From assembly GCF_000247695.1 (NCBI RefSeq), contig NW_004624844.1, positions 744,361 through 808,360 on the forward strand: a stretch of DNA of 64,000 bases. Direction: 5' to 3'. Within the stretch, counting starts at the first letter, position 1; every line of letters starts with the position of its first letter. Below the pieces are notes generated by a model. The model ran no database searches. It saw only the letters and a list, made by a program, of their open reading frames with translations, and had not been told where the DNA came from. The stretch comes from Heterocephalus glaber (taxonomy: Eukaryota > Chordata > Mammalia > Rodentia > Bathyergidae). Below, one piece after another: positions 60,702 to 64,000 of this stretch. The position numbers were made by a program, and so were the translations under genes.

Positions 60702-60885
60702 CATACAAACGCTGAGCCAGGTCAGTGACCTCCTGAATCCTTTCTTCTTGCTGAGGCACTGAAGGTGCAATAAACTTATTGAACTGCTGGTGGAGAATTT
60801 CTACAGCTTCCTTTGTTTTACATGCCATGGAATATTTTCCAACTCGTACAATGGTAGCACTTGCATCTTCATACCAAAAGTAACA
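60702..60885 (-). CDS. CCDC141: CCDC141 helical-repeat exon
   Basis: This 184-bp exon enters in phase 0 and leaves in phase 1. The acceptor is AATTTAG before TGTTACTTTTGG and the donor is TTGTATG followed by GTGAGA. The peptide is [61 protein letters not shown] and a split Gly. The [12 protein letters not shown] segment and the pattern of helices around [11 protein letters not shown] and [16 protein letters not shown] are spectrin-repeat-like, as in CCDC141 of other mammals. Confidence 0.94.
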
Positions 60886-62296
60886 CTAAATTAAGTTAGG
60901 ATAAAGCACAGATTAAAGATCTATTAGCTTTCTCAAGTTCTTTATTTTGGCGAGTGAAACATGACATTTTTAATTTTTTAGTTTCTCAAACTTTATGTTT
61001 ACCTGGGCTTGAACTTTCTAAGTCATATTAAACAAACTATCAAAACATCAGCATATAATTTTAGACACTAAAGGCAGAAATAAGTACGGAAATATGTATA
61101 AATAAAATCAGAAAATAAAAAGTAGGAAAATACTTTTAATTCTCCTCCCTTCTTAGGTTTTCCTAAAAAATAATTCCTAAGGGGAATTTTTCAGACTTTC
61201 AAAAACATGCAGTATTAAAAACATGCAGTACTAAAAAGAATTCAAACATAAGTCAAATGGAAAGTGAAAACATTCAAAACCCAGCATGATAAATTGATAC
61301 CTGAGCAATCCCAGATAAAATACTGCCTGAAGTATACTTAAATAAATAAATTCTCTTTCAAGAATGAGATTTAGATTATGGATAGAGGAAATAATGCCAG
61401 AGAATGGCATTTTTACCTTTTTTTAAAATAGAAGACAGTCATATTTTCAAAGTACAGTGGAGAATTGAAACAGTTTCTCACTAAAAATAAATGGTTGTGA
61501 TGGAAGGAATACGTGACCTGGGCTAGAACCACTTATGTTGGTGAGAAATAGCAACACACGACTCTGCTAGGAACTGGTTTTAAATAAGTGCCACAGAGCC
61601 ACAGCAAACCTATACATCAGACACCAAAGAATAATCATATTGATCCTCCTTAATGTGGTGTTAAATCTAAGAACTCAACTGTGTTAGTGGTAAAGAAAGA
61701 CACTTTATATCTCAGAATAATGGCAACAAAGAACACTCAAGAACTTCAAGTGTAGAATTTCTTCCATATGAAGTGTGAAATAACTTTAAATTGTCAAACT
61801 TCATATTTTGTATGTAGACTACTATTTATACTCTTGACAACAACAAAAATACACCAGTATCAAATTTTACACTCTCAAAATCCCAGTATCTTTTTTTCTA
61901 AATATTTTCAAATTCTATGAAATAAATAAGACACCCCAAGTATTTTAACAGGTTTTTAGCAATGAATATCGTGAATATCATGATTTTTAAACATCTTGAG
62001 TTGATGAGGTTATGAAGAAATGGGAACCCCCTTGTGTTGCTGGTAAGAGTAAATTAGTAAAAGCTTTATGAAGAGCAAATGGACAACATGATTTTTTTCA
62101 AAAAAACTATTAACATTCATTCCCTTTAGTGCAACAATTCTACTTTAAGAAATTATCCTGAGGAAATAATCATGAAAACGAGTATGATTCTGGAATTTAA
62201 TGACAATAATAACTAATGCAACATTGTTTTGAAGTAGCAAAAAAATTTTTTAAACAATACTATAACAAGGATAGCACTACAACATAAAGAAAATAC
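60886..62296 (-). other. CCDC141: CCDC141 intron
   Basis: 1.4 kb of AT-rich sequence; no recognised repeat or exon. Confidence 0.75.
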
Positions 62297-62491
62297 CTCT
62301 TCTGTTACTTCCTGGAGGTGTTCAGTCAGGCCCAAATTTGTCTTGTAATCTGTGACAATTTTGTTAAAGTCATCCACGTGTTTTTGCAAATCTTTCATGG
62401 CTTCCAAAAGGACATTAACTTTATTACTTGGATAATTTAAGAAATAATCAGAAGTTTTACTGTTAAGTTTTTCCATTCTTCTTCGCAAAGC
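62297..62491 (-). CDS. CCDC141: CCDC141 helical-repeat exon
   Basis: This exon has 65 codons, phase 0-0. The acceptor is TTTTTGCATAG before GCTTTGCG and the donor is GAAGAG followed by GTATTT. The peptide is [60 protein letters not shown] and EVTEE. It is an amphipathic helical region that continues directly into CYFWYED of the next exon. It is the most upstream CCDC141 exon I can see; the rest of the gene lies beyond the right edge. Confidence 0.93.
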
Positions 62492-62555
62492 CTATGCAAA
62501 AAGTTTTTAAAATAGCATTCAATTTCTATTTGATGCTGATAGTGAGATAATACCT

Positions 62556-62588
62556 TTGAAAAAGTGTTGAAAAAGTGTTGAAAAAGTG
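62556..62588. repeat. 11-bp tandem repeat, three perfect copies
   Basis: ttgaaaaagtg three times, about 65 bp upstream of the acceptor of the 62297-62491 exon. Confidence 0.95.
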
Positions 62589-63481
62589 TCCATCTTGTGA
62601 TGTTTTAAAAAATCATAATTAGATGAACAGAATTTCTTTCAGATATTTTATTCCATATTCGCAAGTATATAGAAAACTTACTATATAGATATTGAAGAAT
62701 AGCGTGATTTTTAGAAAAAGACAATGATCACAAAATCAAAGTCAAATGCTAAGTTCTAAGCTCACTGTCTCCTACAAAGGATGTTCAAATAATTGAGACC
62801 ATCGATGTGATCATCAAGAGGGTATGAAAGGAAGCCACGGAGGAAGCTCCTGACATAGGCAGGTCCAAGGAAAGACAGAGAGGGGTAAAAATGTGCATGT
62901 CTGTCACCCACATGTACCTGTATGTGTTAGGGGGAAGAAGAGAGGCACACAGGCTGGGTAGGTTTGCCAGAAACCATTCAGAAGCTGCTTCAAAAAACAA
63001 ACCTCAGAGTTGATCAGTGGAAACTAAGTTACAGCTAGACAGAAGACAGAAGCTCTAGTGTTTTTTGCAAAGTAGTGTGACTGTAGAAAATCTACTGCCT
63101 GTTTCAGAAAACTAGAAGAATTTTGAATTCTTCCACCATAAATAAATGATACATGCCTGAGAAAACAGTTATGTTTAACCTGTTTAAAGATTACACAATG
63201 TATACATGTATGGAAACAATGCATGAGACCTCCAAAATATGTATAATTTTTATGTTTATATGTGTCAGTTAAAGGTAATTTCAAATTTAAAAACTAATAA
63301 AATAAGCCAAAACCTAGCACTCAAAGCTAGTTGTTTAAAATAGTAAAAGATACACTTGATTTCAGATGATAGAAATTGTATTCTCACTATTGTTACAAAA
63401 GGGGAAGAGAATAAGGTGAAGGAAGGGGCAGAGTAGGGGAAGGTAACGGTGAGATGAATATCACTAAAATATATTGTATGT

Positions 63482-63625
63482 GCCAGGTGAGGTGGCACAC
63501 ACCTGTAATCTCAGCATTTGGGAGGCTGAGGCAGGAAAATCACCTTGAGTTCAAGGCCAGCCTGGGCTAAATAGTGAGTTCAAGGCCAGCCTGAGCTACA
63601 CAATGAGACACTGTCTCAGAAAAAT
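63482..63625 (+). mobile_element. B1 SINE with 29-bp duplication
   Basis: Starts gccaggtgaggtggcacac. The diagnostic 29-bp internal duplication is visible as two gagttcaaggccagcctg blocks at 63547-63575 and 63576-63604, followed by gagacactgtctcag. Confidence 0.95.
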
Positions 63626-64000
63626 ATGTTATAGGCAAGAATGAAAATACCACATTGAAACTCAATATTTGTAAAATTAATAAGCACTGGTAATTATACA
63701 TTTACAAAAAGAAATTGTGCTCCAGATGAAGTGGTATTATAAATTATTGTATGAAATTATTACTATAGGTTAGTTCATTTAAATTTAATTTAATTGGCAT
63801 CATTTTGCTGAATGCCAAGCAAACAACCAAAAAAAATTTTGGACTATAGGGAATAAAGTTATTTTTGAAATAGAAAAGAGAAATAAATTTATTATTTATT
63901 ATAAGGAAGCCAATTGTTATAAAATTGGATACTCTTTCAATCCTAATGCTATAAAAACAAGCATCTAGAATTAAATGCAAAATGATTTTGCAAGAATTGT

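Larger units (their letters stand above)
62492..64000 (-). other. CCDC141: CCDC141 intron (partial)
   Basis: It contains a perfect 11-bp triple repeat (62556-62588) and a B1 SINE (63482-63625). No further exon was seen up to the window edge. Confidence 0.7.

Overview
This is a mammalian nuclear genome window, almost certainly from a rodent outside the mouse/rat group. It has small exons in long AT-rich introns, many L1 fragments, B1 SINEs carrying the rodent 29-bp internal duplication, young tRNA-derived ID SINEs and B1-ID composites. The SINE mix would suit a beaver/kangaroo-rat or squirrel-related lineage, but I cannot fix the species. Conserved synteny is clear: the 5' end of titin (TTN) and the 3' end of CCDC141 (CAMDI), both on the minus strand.

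Layout, read from high to low coordinates as the genes are transcribed. (1) 64000-42401: the 3' part of CCDC141. Four coiled-coil exons (62297-62491, 60702-60885, 56049-56161, 52099-52212) are followed by a less certain exon (48543-48626) with a SINE inserted at its edge, an 860-bp Ser/Pro-rich exon (44904-45763) and the terminal exon (stop at 42401). The terminal exons encode an Ig-like domain and a hydrophobic C-terminal tail. (2) 42400-about 15970: about 26 kb of intergenic DNA, mostly old L1, MER5-like and MIR-like pieces with younger ID and B1 copies. (3) About 15970-15634: the TTN promoter (TATA-like box, inverted CCAAT boxes, E-box, perfect MEF2-type site) and non-coding exon 1. (4) 13423-1378: TTN exons 2-10, which join without a frame break into 555 codons. 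They encode the Z1-Z2 Ig pair (telethonin-binding N-terminus), the Ser-Pro-rich Z-disc linker and the first three Z-repeats (alpha-actinin-binding family). (5) 1377-1: part of TTN intron 10, holding a GC-rich tandemly duplicated element.

All exon boundaries were set by reading GT..AG junctions and checking that phases match. Titin residue numbers count from the ATG at 13410. Gene identity rests on recognising the conserved protein sequence. Repeat family names come from pattern recognition and their edges are approximate unless a target-site duplication is given.

The most interesting signals are at the CCDC141/TTN junction. The CCDC141 terminal exon contains an in-frame, phase-1 splice-donor-like site exactly where its Ig domain ends. 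It shares 11 nt with the real donor of TTN exon 3. Splicing from it into TTN exon 2 would put a TGA stop overlapping the titin ATG, and splicing into exon 4 would fuse the CCDC141 Ig domain in frame to titin Z2. A second signal is an ID SINE sitting at the 5' edge of a candidate CCDC141 exon.
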